Shown: positions 1-9,049 of the stretch, piece after piece
How positions within the stretch are numbered: the first letter of the stretch is position 1
Layout: the number at the start of each line of letters is the position of its first letter
NCBI RefSeq assembly: GCF_003182355.1
Contig: NZ_QGTW01000001.1
Coordinates: 1 to 64,000, forward strand
Reading direction: 5' to 3'
Length of the DNA: 64,000 bases
Source: Cytobacillus oceanisediminis
GTDB taxonomy: Bacteria; Bacillota; Bacilli; Bacillales; Cytobacillaceae
Position numbers and translations under genes: made by a program
The notes under the pieces: model-generated
What the model saw: the letters and a program-made list of their open reading frames with translations, nothing else
The model's database searches: none
What the model was told of the DNA's origin: nothing

Positions 1-618
1 AAGAGAAATTAGGTCTGATAGTCAACGTAGAGAAGAGTAGAATCTCACGTCCAAAAGAATTAAAATTCTTAGGATTTGGGTATTATTACGACATTAATAA
101 CAAGAGATATAAAGTGAAACCTCATCCAAGTTCGGTACAGAAGTTTCAAAGGAAGCTTCGTCAACTGACAAAGCGAAATTGGAGTGTTCCACTAGACTAC
201 CGAATGCTGAAATTGAAACAAGTAATATTTGGATGGGTAAACTACTTCAGAGTGGCAAACATGAAAAAAGTGACTGAACGAATAGACACAAAGCTTCGCT
301 CCAGAATTAGGGTCATCATCTGGAAACAATGGAAAGTAGCGAAGAAACAAATTAAATCGCTTATTCAACTAGGGATTCCGGAGGAAGAAGCGAAAGGATT
401 AACCTACTGTCGAAAAGGTTACCGATTCATAGGATTATCCAAAGTCGTCCAAAGAGCAATCTCAAACAAAAGACTAAAGCAGAGGGGAGTCCCCTCTGCT
501 TTAGAACATTATCTAAAAGTACACACTGTGATATAAATTGAAACGCCGTATACGCGAACCGTACGTACGGTGTTGTGAGAGGGGCGAAAATAATACATTT
601 ATTTTCCCTCTACTCGAT
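1..618 (+). mobile_element. group II intron, 3' part (5' part outside window)
   Basis: The stretch carries the end of a group II intron: the C-terminal part of its maturase and then intron domains V and VI. A stem formed by AACGCCGTA (about 540-548) and TACGGTGTT (about 565-573) fits domain V. GAGAGGG and CCCTCT-A-C (to 613) fit domain VI with one bulged adenine at 612 as branch point. The predicted 3' end, GAT at 616-618, lies six bases after that adenine, as usual for this class. The fold was drawn by eye, so the 3' boundary may be off by a few bases. Confidence 0.7.
3..536 (+). CDS. ltrA: group II intron reverse transcriptase/maturase, C-terminal part
   Basis: The frame is open from base 3 and its start lies outside the window; about 177 residues are visible. 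They cover the end of the reverse transcriptase and the maturase-specific (X) domain, including ELKFLGFGYYY near the beginning and the basic stretch VIFGWVNYFRVANM typical of intron maturases. The protein binds its own intron RNA, helps it splice and copies it into DNA at new sites. The catalytic YxDD box is not in the visible part. The family assignment is firm. Whether the element is still mobile cannot be judged from this fragment. Confidence 0.85.
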   Translation, partial: EKLGLIVNVEKSRISRPKELKFLGFGYYYDINNKRYKVKPHPSSVQKFQRKLRQLTKRNWSVPLDYRMLKLKQVIFGWVNYFRVANMKKVTERIDTKLRSRIRVIIWKQWKVAKKQIKSLIQLGIPEEEAKGLTYCRKGYRFIGLSKVVQRAISNKRLKQRGVPSALEHYLKVHTVI

Positions 619-654
619 TTGGGTATTTAAAGCACAATATTATTATTCAGGCAC

Positions 655-850
655 TTTGTTGATTGGAGCGGAAGGCGCGAGTCCTCGAAAATGCATTCGC
701 ATTTCCTTCGTGTGGTGTTAATTCAAGGAAGCTGGTTATATTTCCTGCGGGAAGTGCGAGTCAAATGGAAACCCCGCAGGCGCGAGTGCGCCGAGGAAGC
801 TCCCGGACCTCCTGCTGTTCGCTGAGTGCATGGAACGGAAATTAACAAAG
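655..850 (+). repeat. dispersed repeat, copy 1 (MITE-like family)
   Basis: This GC-richer intergenic stretch contains TTGATTGGAGCGGAAGGCG at its left end and CGGAAATTAACAAAGCG at its right end, with CTCCCGGACCTCCTG inside. The same words recur, in either orientation, near 22.4, 22.6, 32.3, 33.6, 34.1, 53.2 and 56.4 kb. It opens a 60-codon frame (663-845) that I regard as chance. The terminal inverted repeats are more eroded here than in the copies at 53.2 and 56.4 kb. Confidence 0.7.
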
Positions 851-983
851 CGTTTTGTTTTATAAAAGATCCCCCCTTTTTCTTTCTCATTATGTAATAT
901 TTATTCCATGTTTAAATATGTTCACATATTATCCATAGGATTTTCGTGGGATATTATTTATCTTTATATTGGGAGGGAAAATA

Positions 984-1583
984 ATGAAAAAGATTTATAT
1001 TATAAGCACGCTCATTGTAATTATAGGCATTGCTGCCGGCATTTCTTTCTTTATCATACGTGACATGACAGCAAAGATTCCTGATAATATTACACTAGTA
1101 ACTGCTAATGACGAGGTATATGATTTAGCTGAATCTGAAAAAAAGCTGAAGCTCGTCGAATTTATTTATACGCATTGCCCGGATATTTGCCCTACAACAA
1201 CACAAAGAATGAATATGCTCAAAAGCGACCTTGAAAAAAAAGGCGCTTATGGAGATAAAGTACAATTTGTGACGGTGACCATTGACCCCTACAGGGATAC
1301 AACAGAGGTACTCAGAAAATATATGAATACTTTTGACATTGAAAATGACGGTAATTGGATTTTGCTCACAGCAGATCCTGATAACTTAAAGCAGGATCAA
1401 TATGAAATCCAGGAGCTGGCTAACACGTTCCAATTCCAGTACCGCGATCCTGGCGATGGATTTTTTGTTCATAGCACCTTTGTTTATTTATTGGATGAGA
1501 ATAATAAATTTATAAAGAAATTTCCTATGGGCGAAGATTTTGATAAAAAAGATGTTTTTAATAAAATTATGAAGGAAATTTAA
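984..1583 (+). CDS. SCO1/SenC family copper-binding protein
   Basis: This 199-residue protein has one N-terminal membrane anchor (residues 4-25) and an exported thioredoxin-like domain. The Sco copper site is visible as CPDIC (Cys65, Cys69) plus a histidine at about 163 in FVHSTFVYL. Sco proteins deliver copper to, or reduce, the CuA site of cytochrome c oxidase on the outer face of the membrane. The ATG at 984 is preferred over the in-frame TTG at 969 because GGGAGGG lies at the right distance before it. A strong terminator follows. No oxidase genes are nearby, so it appears to be a stand-alone gene. Confidence 0.88.
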   Translation: MKKIYIISTLIVIIGIAAGISFFIIRDMTAKIPDNITLVTANDEVYDLAESEKKLKLVEFIYTHCPDICPTTTQRMNMLKSDLEKKGAYGDKVQFVTVTIDPYRDTTEVLRKYMNTFDIENDGNWILLTADPDNLKQDQYEIQELANTFQFQYRDPGDGFFVHSTFVYLLDENNKFIKKFPMGEDFDKKDVFNKIMKEI

Positions 1584-1624
1584 ATTCGTATATTGGAATC
1601 ATAACCTATTAATATCTATGAATT

Positions 1625-1657
1625 AAAAAATGGCGGATGCATGATCCGCCATTTTTT
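1625..1657. terminator. bidirectional rho-independent terminator
   Basis: TGGCGGAT (1631-1638) and ATCCGCCA (1644-1651) form an 8-bp stem with a five-base loop, flanked by an A run on the left and a T run on the right. It can end both the Sco gene and the small gene on the other strand. Confidence 0.85.
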
Positions 1658-1660
1658 TAC

Positions 1661-1795
1661 CTAATTCGTAGAAGAAGATAAATTTTTGTTTTGGTTGATG
1701 AGTATTAAAGTTTTTGATCTTGGCTTGGAAAAGCTTACTTTAATACCGGATTGCTTTAATCGGTTAACTAAATCAACGAGCTGCTTTTTAGCCAT
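1661..1795 (-). CDS. small basic hypothetical protein (44 aa)
   Basis: A 44-codon frame starts at ATG 1795 with AAGGAG just upstream and ends next to the shared terminator. The protein begins MAKKQLVDLVNRLKQSGIKV and has a Ser/Asn-rich end. The first half would form an amphipathic basic helix. I do not recognise the family. The Shine-Dalgarno site and the fitting terminator support it as a real gene, but without homologue comparison the call stays moderate. Confidence 0.5.
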   Translation of the reverse strand: MAKKQLVDLVNRLKQSGIKVSFSKPRSKTLILINQNKNLSSSTN

Positions 1796-1919
1796 TAAAA
1801 AAACTCCTTTTTCCTGCCTGTATGGTTATATTGTACATGAAAATTATGAAAAAACTATGAACAAATAGAAACATTTTATAACTATTTTTCGACTTTGTAT
1901 AAGCCTTAGTGGGTGCGTC

Positions 1920-3068
1920 TTATGGATTTAAAGCGAGCTGATTTTTGCTGCTCTGTTCATTTAGTCTAGTCTGATGATAGTTTCCCTCGGCCCAGTCATT
2001 CATTTGATCATGGTACCAGCGGCTCAGCGGGTGGCCCGATCGGCCTGCCCCACTAAGTGGAATGCTGTATGCATGTTAAAAGTAACAATTACAAATCTCT
2101 AGGATCCCCCTTGGTTTACAGTGCGATCATCATTATTGGCTGCAGCCTATACGGTTACAAAACTGCCTCCAACGGGAATCCTGCCTTCCTGTTGAACAAA
2201 TAATTCAGTGGCTCTGTACTTGATAGAGGGTGGGGAAATGCGAGCTAATGATAGTTCCCCACTTCCACTTTGACATGTTTTTCCCTTGAAGAGCTTCAGC
2301 TTCTTTGACTGCTAAAATTAAGAACTTCCTCAAGTCCTCCCTTCTCTGCTATCCATTCGCTTTCTGTACCTTCTGCAGCTCTTCTCATTATTTCGTCCAC
2401 AGCCTGCTTCTGCCCTTTAAAAAGCTTCCTCATCCCAGATGGAATTTGGCCTTCAAAAAGTACATCATATAAATTTTTCATTCATAGATTAAAAATCAAA
2501 GGCGCAGCTTCATCTTTATGGTCGATGAAGTTCCAATTTTTTAAAAGATCAATGGCTTCTTTTTCCTGATAGGTATTTTGCCGTTGGCTTTGTAAGCGAT
2601 CGTTCCATCAGGCGAAGCGAATACAAAATTTTGGGCAGGAGTATGAAATAGTTCCAAAGCCTGTTCAAATTGATTCCAGTCAGCTGCCTTATTCATCTTT
2701 AGGCTAGCTTCCAGTTCTTTCGATGGTTCGAGGGCTGTCCATTGCAGAGAAAGTACGGTTCCCTTGCCGCTGTCTGCAGCAATCTTTGATATAACGGGTC
2801 CAAGACGTGTAACTGTCACTTCATAATCAATGATTCCATTGCTTTTTACTTTTATTGGTTCATCAATTACTTCTGCCTTTTCCCATTTTTCATTAAATAG
2901 AAACTCTTATTTATTGTCAGGACTTTTCTTTTCTATATCCAAGTTACTTTTAGCTACTATGTAGGGAGCTTCTTTCGGATATGAGGGGAATTGATTGCAC
3001 CGGCCCATAGGGCAAATTTTTTCCACCCCATTCTTCGCCTTAATTGGACCCGGCATTTCCCTCCATAG
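1920..3068 (-). pseudogene. penicillin acylase (S45 Ntn-hydrolase) remnant
   Basis: Three-frame reading of the minus strand gives consecutive pieces of a penicillin-acylase-type protein: APYIVAKSNLDIEKKSPDN, then EVTVTRLGPVISKIA, LSLQWTALEPS, AQNFVFASPDGTIAYKANGK, later NLYDVLFEGQIPSGMRKLF, then GRIPVGGSFVTV and GHPLSRWYHDQMNDW near the end. The order matches the beta chain of the family. In-frame stops interrupt it at 2907-2909 (TAA), near 2482 (TGA where Trp is expected) and in the last part (two TAG codons where Gln and Trp are expected). There are also at least three frame changes. The signal peptide, alpha chain and nucleophile Ser are missing. No functional product can be made. Confidence 0.85.
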
Positions 3069-3084
3069 AAAACCGCCCTTAAAT

Positions 3085-3468
3085 TCAAATTTTCACTTGA
3101 AACTTGCCTGATAGCTTCAGCTCTCCTTTTTCATTTTTAACAAACACTTCTCCTGCTAGTCTCTTCTCTCCTTCTTCCACTATTTCTTCAGATACTTTGC
3201 CTTCGATTGCCAGCTTTTCGCCGGGACGGGTCATTTTGCTAAACCGAACCTTGAACATTCTTAAGTTTTTTCTTGGAAACCAAGTGCCTAATGCTTCTCC
3301 TGCCATTCCCATAATAAGCATCCCATGGGCAATCACTCCGCCTAAACCGGCTTTTTCGCCGACTGGGACAACTGTATGAATCGGATTAAAATCTCCAGAT
3401 GCTCCAGCATACCTGACTAACTGCGTATGGGTAATCTCCGGTTTTATGAGCGGCTTTAATTCAGTCAT
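3085..3468 (-). CDS. MaoC-like hydratase/dehydratase subunit
   Basis: This 127-residue protein has a single hot-dog fold of the MaoC dehydratase type. The hydratase motif is visible as YAGASGDFNPIH (catalytic Asp and His) followed by GLGGVIAHGMLIMGMAG. Such proteins hydrate enoyl-CoA or enoyl-thioester double bonds. Its start overlaps the end of the upstream gene by four bases (ATGA), so the two are translationally coupled and probably form one heteromeric two-hot-dog enzyme. The substrate cannot be told from the sequence. The decayed penicillin-acylase remnant begins just downstream. Confidence 0.8.
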   Translation of the reverse strand: MTELKPLIKPEITHTQLVRYAGASGDFNPIHTVVPVGEKAGLGGVIAHGMLIMGMAGEALGTWFPRKNLRMFKVRFSKMTRPGEKLAIEGKVSEEIVEEGEKRLAGEVFVKNEKGELKLSGKFQVKI

Positions 3469-3914
3469 TTAATGGACCCTCCTCTTTCAATAATGGTTGA
3501 TTCTGAATAGAGAACCAGTTCTCCGTTGCTGTTTTTATAGGTTATGCCTATAGTAAAGAAACGTAAATTTCTTTTCTCAAATGCTGAAATTAATTTAGGA
3601 AAGGCAGTTACTGAATCTCCGGCATATAACTCGCCTATATACTGGTATTCCTGGCCGCCGTGAAGCACTTTAAGAGGGTCCAGGCCAAGAAGGGCGATAA
3701 GGGTTTCAAAATCCAATCCACCCCACATTTCAATCGCTGTTGGAAATGTGGGCGGAACGGGGATATCCCGGTATCCCATCTTTCTTGCGGATTCTACATC
3801 ATAATAAATAGGGTTCAGGTCTCCTATCGCCATAACAAATTCCTTGATTTTACCCCGTTCAATTTGAAAACTGAAGGGTTCTATCTTTATTTCCTCTATT
3901 AAAATAGATTCCAT
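3465..3914 (-). CDS. MaoC N-terminal-like (FAS1-type) dehydratase subunit
   Basis: The protein of about 149 residues carries the non-catalytic or N-terminal hot-dog domain found as partner of MaoC subunits: FVMAIGDLNPIYYD, then GYRDIPVPPTFPTAIEMWGG and VLHGGQEYQYIGELYAGD. Together with the next gene it should form an (R)-enoyl-CoA hydratase-like dimer. The start is uncertain. ATG 3914 has its AGGAAGG about 14 bases upstream, whereas a GTG at 3926 would put the same site almost on top of the codon. The pair stands alone, divergent from the ABC-F gene. Confidence 0.78.
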   Translation of the reverse strand: MESILIEEIKIEPFSFQIERGKIKEFVMAIGDLNPIYYDVESARKMGYRDIPVPPTFPTAIEMWGGLDFETLIALLGLDPLKVLHGGQEYQYIGELYAGDSVTAFPKLISAFEKRNLRFFTIGITYKNSNGELVLYSESTIIERGGSIK

Positions 3915-4085
3915 GAGTGAATACACTTCCTTCCTGACGGTTTGGCAAAATTTCTCTCTCTTATTTATTCAATTTTTTCAAACTTCTTCCTCTTATTTAT
4001 CGAAAATTTTTGCTTTTTACGGTTAGATGTAAAAATAGCATAAAGAAGAGTTCGCGATTAAGCGCTGGAAGTGTTATAATTTTAA

Positions 4086-5735
<1,650 letters not shown>

Positions 5736-5740
5736 ATGGG

Positions 5741-5772
5741 AAAAAGCAGGAGGTGCAGCCTTCCTGCTTTTT
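5741..5772 (+). terminator. rho-independent terminator of the ABC-F gene
   Basis: AAAAAGCAGGA (5741-5751) pairs with TCCTGCTTTTT (5762-5772). It lies directly after the ABC-F stop codon and before the convergent small gene, so it may serve both. Confidence 0.8.
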
Positions 5773-5780
5773 ATTATGTT

Positions 5781-5918
5781 TTAAACATCCTGTTTCTTAT
5801 TTTTATGGCGTGCAGAAGAAGCGGTTCTGCTTCCTGTTTCCATGTTGGTCGTTCCTTGTCCTTCTACATTCGGTGAGCTTAAACCCGCCTTGGAAGGATC
5901 CTTTTTGCGTTTACCCAT
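5781..5918 (-). CDS. small basic protein, YuzL-like
   Basis: A 45-residue protein begins MGKRKKDPSKAGLSSPNVEG and ends with a Lys-rich tail. It starts at 5918 behind a near-perfect AAGGAGGTG site. Small, hydrophilic, Lys/Ser-rich proteins of this kind occur across Bacillaceae, and I associate this N-terminus with the YuzL-like group, from memory. The composition resembles minor spore proteins, but no germination-protease site is visible. It is divergent from ykuS. The gene is nearly certain, the family name less so. Confidence 0.65.
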   Translation of the reverse strand: MGKRKKDPSKAGLSSPNVEGQGTTNMETGSRTASSARHKNKKQDV

Positions 5919-6020
5919 TTTCAACACCTCCTTCCTTACTTTTTCGTGATTGGCGTGTTTTTATCCATGGAATAAAAATAGAGCAAAAAAGCCAATCTAT
6001 CAACGGAGGAGGTGTTAAGA

Positions 6021-6266
6021 ATGACGAAAAGAGTAGCGGTTGAACAATCCTTAACAAATGTATCCGAAGCACTTCGCCAAAAAGGATATGAAGTGGTTGA
6101 TATGAAAACGGCCAATGACGCAGAGAACTGCTCATGCTGTGTTGTAACCGGTTTTGACTCCAATGTGATGGGCATGCAGGATACTTCTACAAAAGCACCT
6201 GTGATCGAAGCAAACGGCCTATCGGCAGAAGAAGTTTGCCAGCAGGTGGAGCAAAGAATGCAATAA
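6021..6266 (+). CDS. ykuS: YkuS family protein (UPF0180)
   Basis: This 81-residue protein of unknown function matches the Bacillus YkuS pattern throughout: VAVEQSLTNVSEALRQKGYE at the front, a CSCCVVTGFDSNVMGMQD core and GLSAEEVCQQVEQR at the end. The adjacent cysteines and the VTG..xNVMG loop are conserved in the family, but no reaction is known. ATG 6021 is chosen because GGAGGAGG lies eight bases before it; the GTG at 6012 would overlap that site. The protein has no signal or membrane segment and should be cytosolic. Confidence 0.85.
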   Translation: MTKRVAVEQSLTNVSEALRQKGYEVVDMKTANDAENCSCCVVTGFDSNVMGMQDTSTKAPVIEANGLSAEEVCQQVEQRMQ

Positions 6267-6290
6267 TCACGGAAAATCCGAAGCGCCTTG

Positions 6291-6450
6291 AACAAGGAAC
6301 GTCAACTAAAGGCCGCCACGTCCTGTGGCGGAGGTTGACGCCAGCCCACCCTGTGCAGGTCCGATAAGCATAATCCAAATTACGTAAGAAATCCTCCCAA
6401 AAGCCAGCGCTTTCGGCCGAGCGATGTATCGCCGAGGAAACGTTCCTTGT
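6291..6450. repeat. GC-rich structured intergenic element
   Basis: An outer inverted repeat ACAAGGAACGT (6292-6302) and ACGTTCCTTGT (6440-6450) encloses a strong hairpin. That hairpin is CGTCAAC plus CCGCCAC (6300-6319) against GTGGCGG plus GTTGACG (6325-6340). A second small hairpin, GCGAT-GT-ATCGC, lies near 6421. The composition differs from the flanks. It looks like a folded RNA or a small mobile palindromic unit rather than a coding region. I did not find a clear second copy in this window. Confidence 0.5.
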
Positions 6451-6550
6451 CCTGTTTTCTGAAGTGATTTGCGTTATGATCTCGAGGAGCTAGGTGCAGG
6501 GCCAGACAGTTAACCAGATTAAGAATATTTTCCTTAATATTCATGCAATC

Positions 6551-6579
6551 AAGACTAAAGTTTTTTACTTTAGTCTTTT
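6551..6579 (+). terminator. rho-independent terminator
   Basis: AAGACTAAAG (6551-6560) and CTTTAGTCTT (6568-6577) form a 10-bp stem followed by seven T. It is the first good plus-strand terminator after ykuS and would place the structured element 6291-6450 in the ykuS 3' untranslated region. Confidence 0.8.
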
Positions 6580-6610
6580 TTTATAGCAAGCGACCCTGTG
6601 ATGTCCTCAT

Positions 6611-6710
6611 TTTTCTGCTCATAGCCAGGTTTCTCAGCGCATAAAACTTCTTCTCCGCACATAACTTAATTTCTCGCCGTATAAATTTCTTTCTGTGCTT
6701 TCTTTTACTG
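6611..6710. repeat. degenerate 20-nt tandem repeat, 4-5 copies
   Basis: Aligned in steps of exactly 20 bases, the units read TTCTGCTC-ATAG, TTCTCAGCGC-ATAAAA, TTCTCCGCAC-ATAACT and TTCTCGCCGT-ATAAAT. A weaker fifth follows, beginning TTCTGTGC. The consensus is TTCTC-CGC-ATAA. It sits between the ykuS terminator and the end of the carboxypeptidase gene. No protein product or hairpin explains the periodicity. Confidence 0.65.
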
Positions 6711-6750
6711 CGACTACTATCATTATACTCAATTAAATTTTTATATAAAA

Positions 6751-6769
6751 AAACGGGCACTACACCCGT
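6751..6769 (-). terminator. terminator of the D,D-carboxypeptidase gene
   Basis: ACGGG and CCCGT (about 6753-6768) form a short stem overlapping the stop codon. On the minus strand it is followed by a run of seven T. Confidence 0.65.
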
Positions 6770-7929
6770 CTTCTCCTTCTTGCTCTAGCTTTAAGATTTT
6801 TCCTTAATAAAAGGATAAATACAGCAAACAAAAAAAGCGTTAAACCGATTTTCCCGTAGTAACCGGTTGTTTCTTTTTTGGGTTCCTCTTCCTGCTGGAG
6901 CCTGCTTGATACAACTTCATCTTCTTTATCCTCAACGAGCTGAAGAGTTTGAATGACCTTTCCGTTATCATCCTCGATGATCAGCTTTCCTGTTGAAGTT
7001 ACATTCTCATTGTATGAGCCTCTTGGCAAGGTAATCGGAACATTTTTTCCGCCGGTCGTAAAGGTTTTTCCCTCTGCTGGGAACACCTCTGTGCTGCTGA
7101 GTGCTGAGGTTTCGTAATTCCGGAAGCCAAAGTTAAGTAGGTTTTTTGTATCTTGGTAAATATCCCTCTTAAAATCTGCCTTTAATACAATCGCTGTAAG
7201 TTTTATTGATTCGTTTTCAGCAGAAGTTGCAAGTGTTTGCTTTGCTTCATTAACAAAACCTGTTTTCCCGCCTGTTACACCTTTAAAAGGAACCTCACCT
7301 TTAAGCATCCGGTGATGGGTAAAGATTGTTGTTTCCCAAGACTTCCCCGACCATTTTAATTCCTTTGTTCCAAATATCTCTTTAAAGGTTTCATTTTTAA
7401 GGGCATAGTTTGTTAATTTGGCAAGATCCGCTGCTGTCGTATAATGGTTCTCATCATGCAGGCCATGGGGATTTACAAAGTGAGTGTTTTTTAAGTGGAC
7501 CTCCTCTTTAAGAAAGCTATTAAGATTTTCCGAATAGTTATCCATATTTTGATCCAGGTGTTCGGCAATCGCCCATGCTGCATCATTGCCGGAATTTATC
7601 AGCATCCCTTGCACCAGCTTTTTTAGGGGAACTTCTTCCCCTTCCTCCAGGTAAACTCTTGTCCCATCGACCTCCATCGCATCTTTGCTTATGGTTACGA
7701 TTTCACTTAGGTCTCCCTTCTCGATTGCATAAATAGCAGTAGCAATCTTTGTTAAGCTGGCTGGAAACATTTTTTTCTTTGCATTTTTTTCATATAAAAT
7801 TGTCCCTGATTCCGAATCTGTAAGGACAGCTGCTTCACTGATAATTTCAGGTTCTGTTATTACATCGGCACTTGCAATCGTATTTGGGAACGAGCAAATG
7901 AGCAGCATAGAAAGAACCAATTTTCTCAT
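6760..7929 (-). CDS. D-alanyl-D-alanine carboxypeptidase (PBP5-like, S11)
   Basis: This 389-residue secreted enzyme trims the terminal D-Ala from peptidoglycan stem peptides. Residues 1-21 form a signal peptide. The S11 active site is complete: SLTK (Ser58, Lys61), SGN in INSGNDAAWAIAEH, and KTG in GGKTGFVNEAK. A C-terminal transmembrane helix followed by KARARRRRRV replaces the usual amphipathic anchor. ATG 7929 gives a proper signal peptide; the longer reading from TTG 7953 adds nothing meaningful. It resembles B. subtilis DacF/DacC-type enzymes, but I cannot assign which paralogue. Confidence 0.85.
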   Translation of the reverse strand: MRKLVLSMLLICSFPNTIASADVITEPEIISEAAVLTDSESGTILYEKNAKKKMFPASLTKIATAIYAIEKGDLSEIVTISKDAMEVDGTRVYLEEGEEVPLKKLVQGMLINSGNDAAWAIAEHLDQNMDNYSENLNSFLKEEVHLKNTHFVNPHGLHDENHYTTAADLAKLTNYALKNETFKEIFGTKELKWSGKSWETTIFTHHRMLKGEVPFKGVTGGKTGFVNEAKQTLATSAENESIKLTAIVLKADFKRDIYQDTKNLLNFGFRNYETSALSSTEVFPAEGKTFTTGGKNVPITLPRGSYNENVTSTGKLIIEDDNGKVIQTLQLVEDKEDEVVSSRLQQEEEPKKETTGYYGKIGLTLFLFAVFILLLRKNLKARARRRRRV

Positions 7930-8117
7930 AAATACACATCCAATTCGAGCCAATAATCATCCAACTTCGATTGTATCAAAGAATTAAACCAGGGAGATAT
8001 TATAAATATAAATTGTTACACAATTGAAAATTTATTGGCGGAATTTGAAAGTACTGATAATCATAGGAAAACTCTTGCTAATATTGTAACCAAGTCATTA
8101 AATAATTAAGGATAAAA

Positions 8118-8148
8118 AAATAAGCAATCCAATATGGATTGCTTATTT
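8118..8148. terminator. rho-independent terminator
   Basis: AATAAGCAATCC (8119-8130) pairs with GGATTGCTTATT (8136-8147), a perfect 12-bp stem with A and T runs on its two sides. It abuts and slightly overlaps the stop of the minus-strand gene at 8143 and mainly serves that gene. Confidence 0.85.
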
Positions 8149-8937
8149 TAGCTGCTGCAGCCTCCCCCGCAGCTTGAACAGCTGGATCCCCCGCAGCAAA
8201 TATGAATATTGGTAAACTGAGCTCGGTTTTGCAAACTCAAGCGGTTTATTTCCCAGCTTAATGGCATCAGCCTCTGAAATTTCTCTTTTTAATTTAGCGA
8301 TGAGTTCCTTCTTTATGCTTAGCCAATCGCTGCTGTCTCTGAAATATTTTGCCAATAGCTCCTCGTCATTCAAGGTTCTGAAGTCCTCAAGAATTTCCTT
8401 TTTTATCGGGTTCTTTAAAAAGTCTCCCCAAATTCTCCGGCTATTATGGCTATTATCAAAAAGGCTTAAATATACCCAGTCAAAAAAGGCTCTCTCCCCT
8501 GGAATGGGTGTGCTGTCCATATTTGGAGAATGATGCAGATACTCTCCGAAAAAATTCTGTGAGAATTGGGCATAGTCACGGGTAAACATAAGCATCTCGT
8601 GCCAAATTTCATCCACTTTTTCGCTAAACATTGGAACAGTTTTCAAGAGGCTATTCAGGACAAAATATCGTTTTAGTTCAAAAAATGCCCACTCATACTC
8701 ATGGTCCTTCCATCTTGGGTGGTCTTTTAACACCCGGTTTTTAATATTTTCTCTATATCCATGTTTCAGTGATTTTTTAAGACGATGGATAATTGGCAGC
8801 ATGTTTTCTGACTGTATGCCAAGGTTTTCGGGAATCTGTTCATTTTTTATGAAAGAAGCTCTTTTAGATCCGGTAAAAAGGATTTTAATAAATACAGCGA
8901 AAAATATAATGCCGAAAAAAACCATTAATATTTCCAT
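8143..8937 (-). CDS. membrane-anchored WH/HHxP-domain (glycine-rich-domain-like) protein, tail out of frame
   Basis: The 264-residue reading has an N-terminal membrane helix (residues 2-20). A domain with VDEIWHEMLMFTRDYAQF and YLHHSPN follows, the pattern known from glycine-rich domain-containing proteins. Function is unknown. Its last 15 codons in this frame read as a nondescript LRGIQLFKLRG tail. The overlapping +1 frame reads ICCGGSSCSSCGGGCSS and then stop (TAA at 8148-8150), the Cys/Gly-rich end expected for such proteins. This suggests a one-base indel, a base-call error or a recoding event around 8190-8205. The 5' part is sound; the C-terminus is doubtful. Confidence 0.75.
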   Translation of the reverse strand: MEILMVFFGIIFFAVFIKILFTGSKRASFIKNEQIPENLGIQSENMLPIIHRLKKSLKHGYRENIKNRVLKDHPRWKDHEYEWAFFELKRYFVLNSLLKTVPMFSEKVDEIWHEMLMFTRDYAQFSQNFFGEYLHHSPNMDSTPIPGERAFFDWVYLSLFDNSHNSRRIWGDFLKNPIKKEILEDFRTLNDEELLAKYFRDSSDWLSIKKELIAKLKREISEADAIKLGNKPLEFAKPSSVYQYSYLLRGIQLFKLRGRLQQLK

Positions 8938-9028
8938 AAGACCTCTCCTTACATTTGTACTTTCTCCATTATATATGATATTTGCTTATTTTTTACAGAA
9001 TGGGCGCAATTTCAGGCTAGCCAAAAGA

Positions 9029-9049
9029 AAAACCGCCAAACGGCGGTTC
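9029..9049 (-). terminator. terminator of nrnB
   Basis: AACCGCC and GGCGGTT (9031-9048) form a perfect stem with a three- to four-base loop. On the minus strand it runs into TTTTTCTTTT directly after the nrnB stop codon. Confidence 0.8.

Noticed and set aside
663..845. 60-codon open frame
   Set aside because: It lies fully within the dispersed repeat, other copies do not keep it open, and no good ribosome site precedes it.
8010..8110. Short plus-strand frame ending in NIVTKSLNN
   Set aside because: No ATG, GTG or TTG with a ribosome site was found for it.
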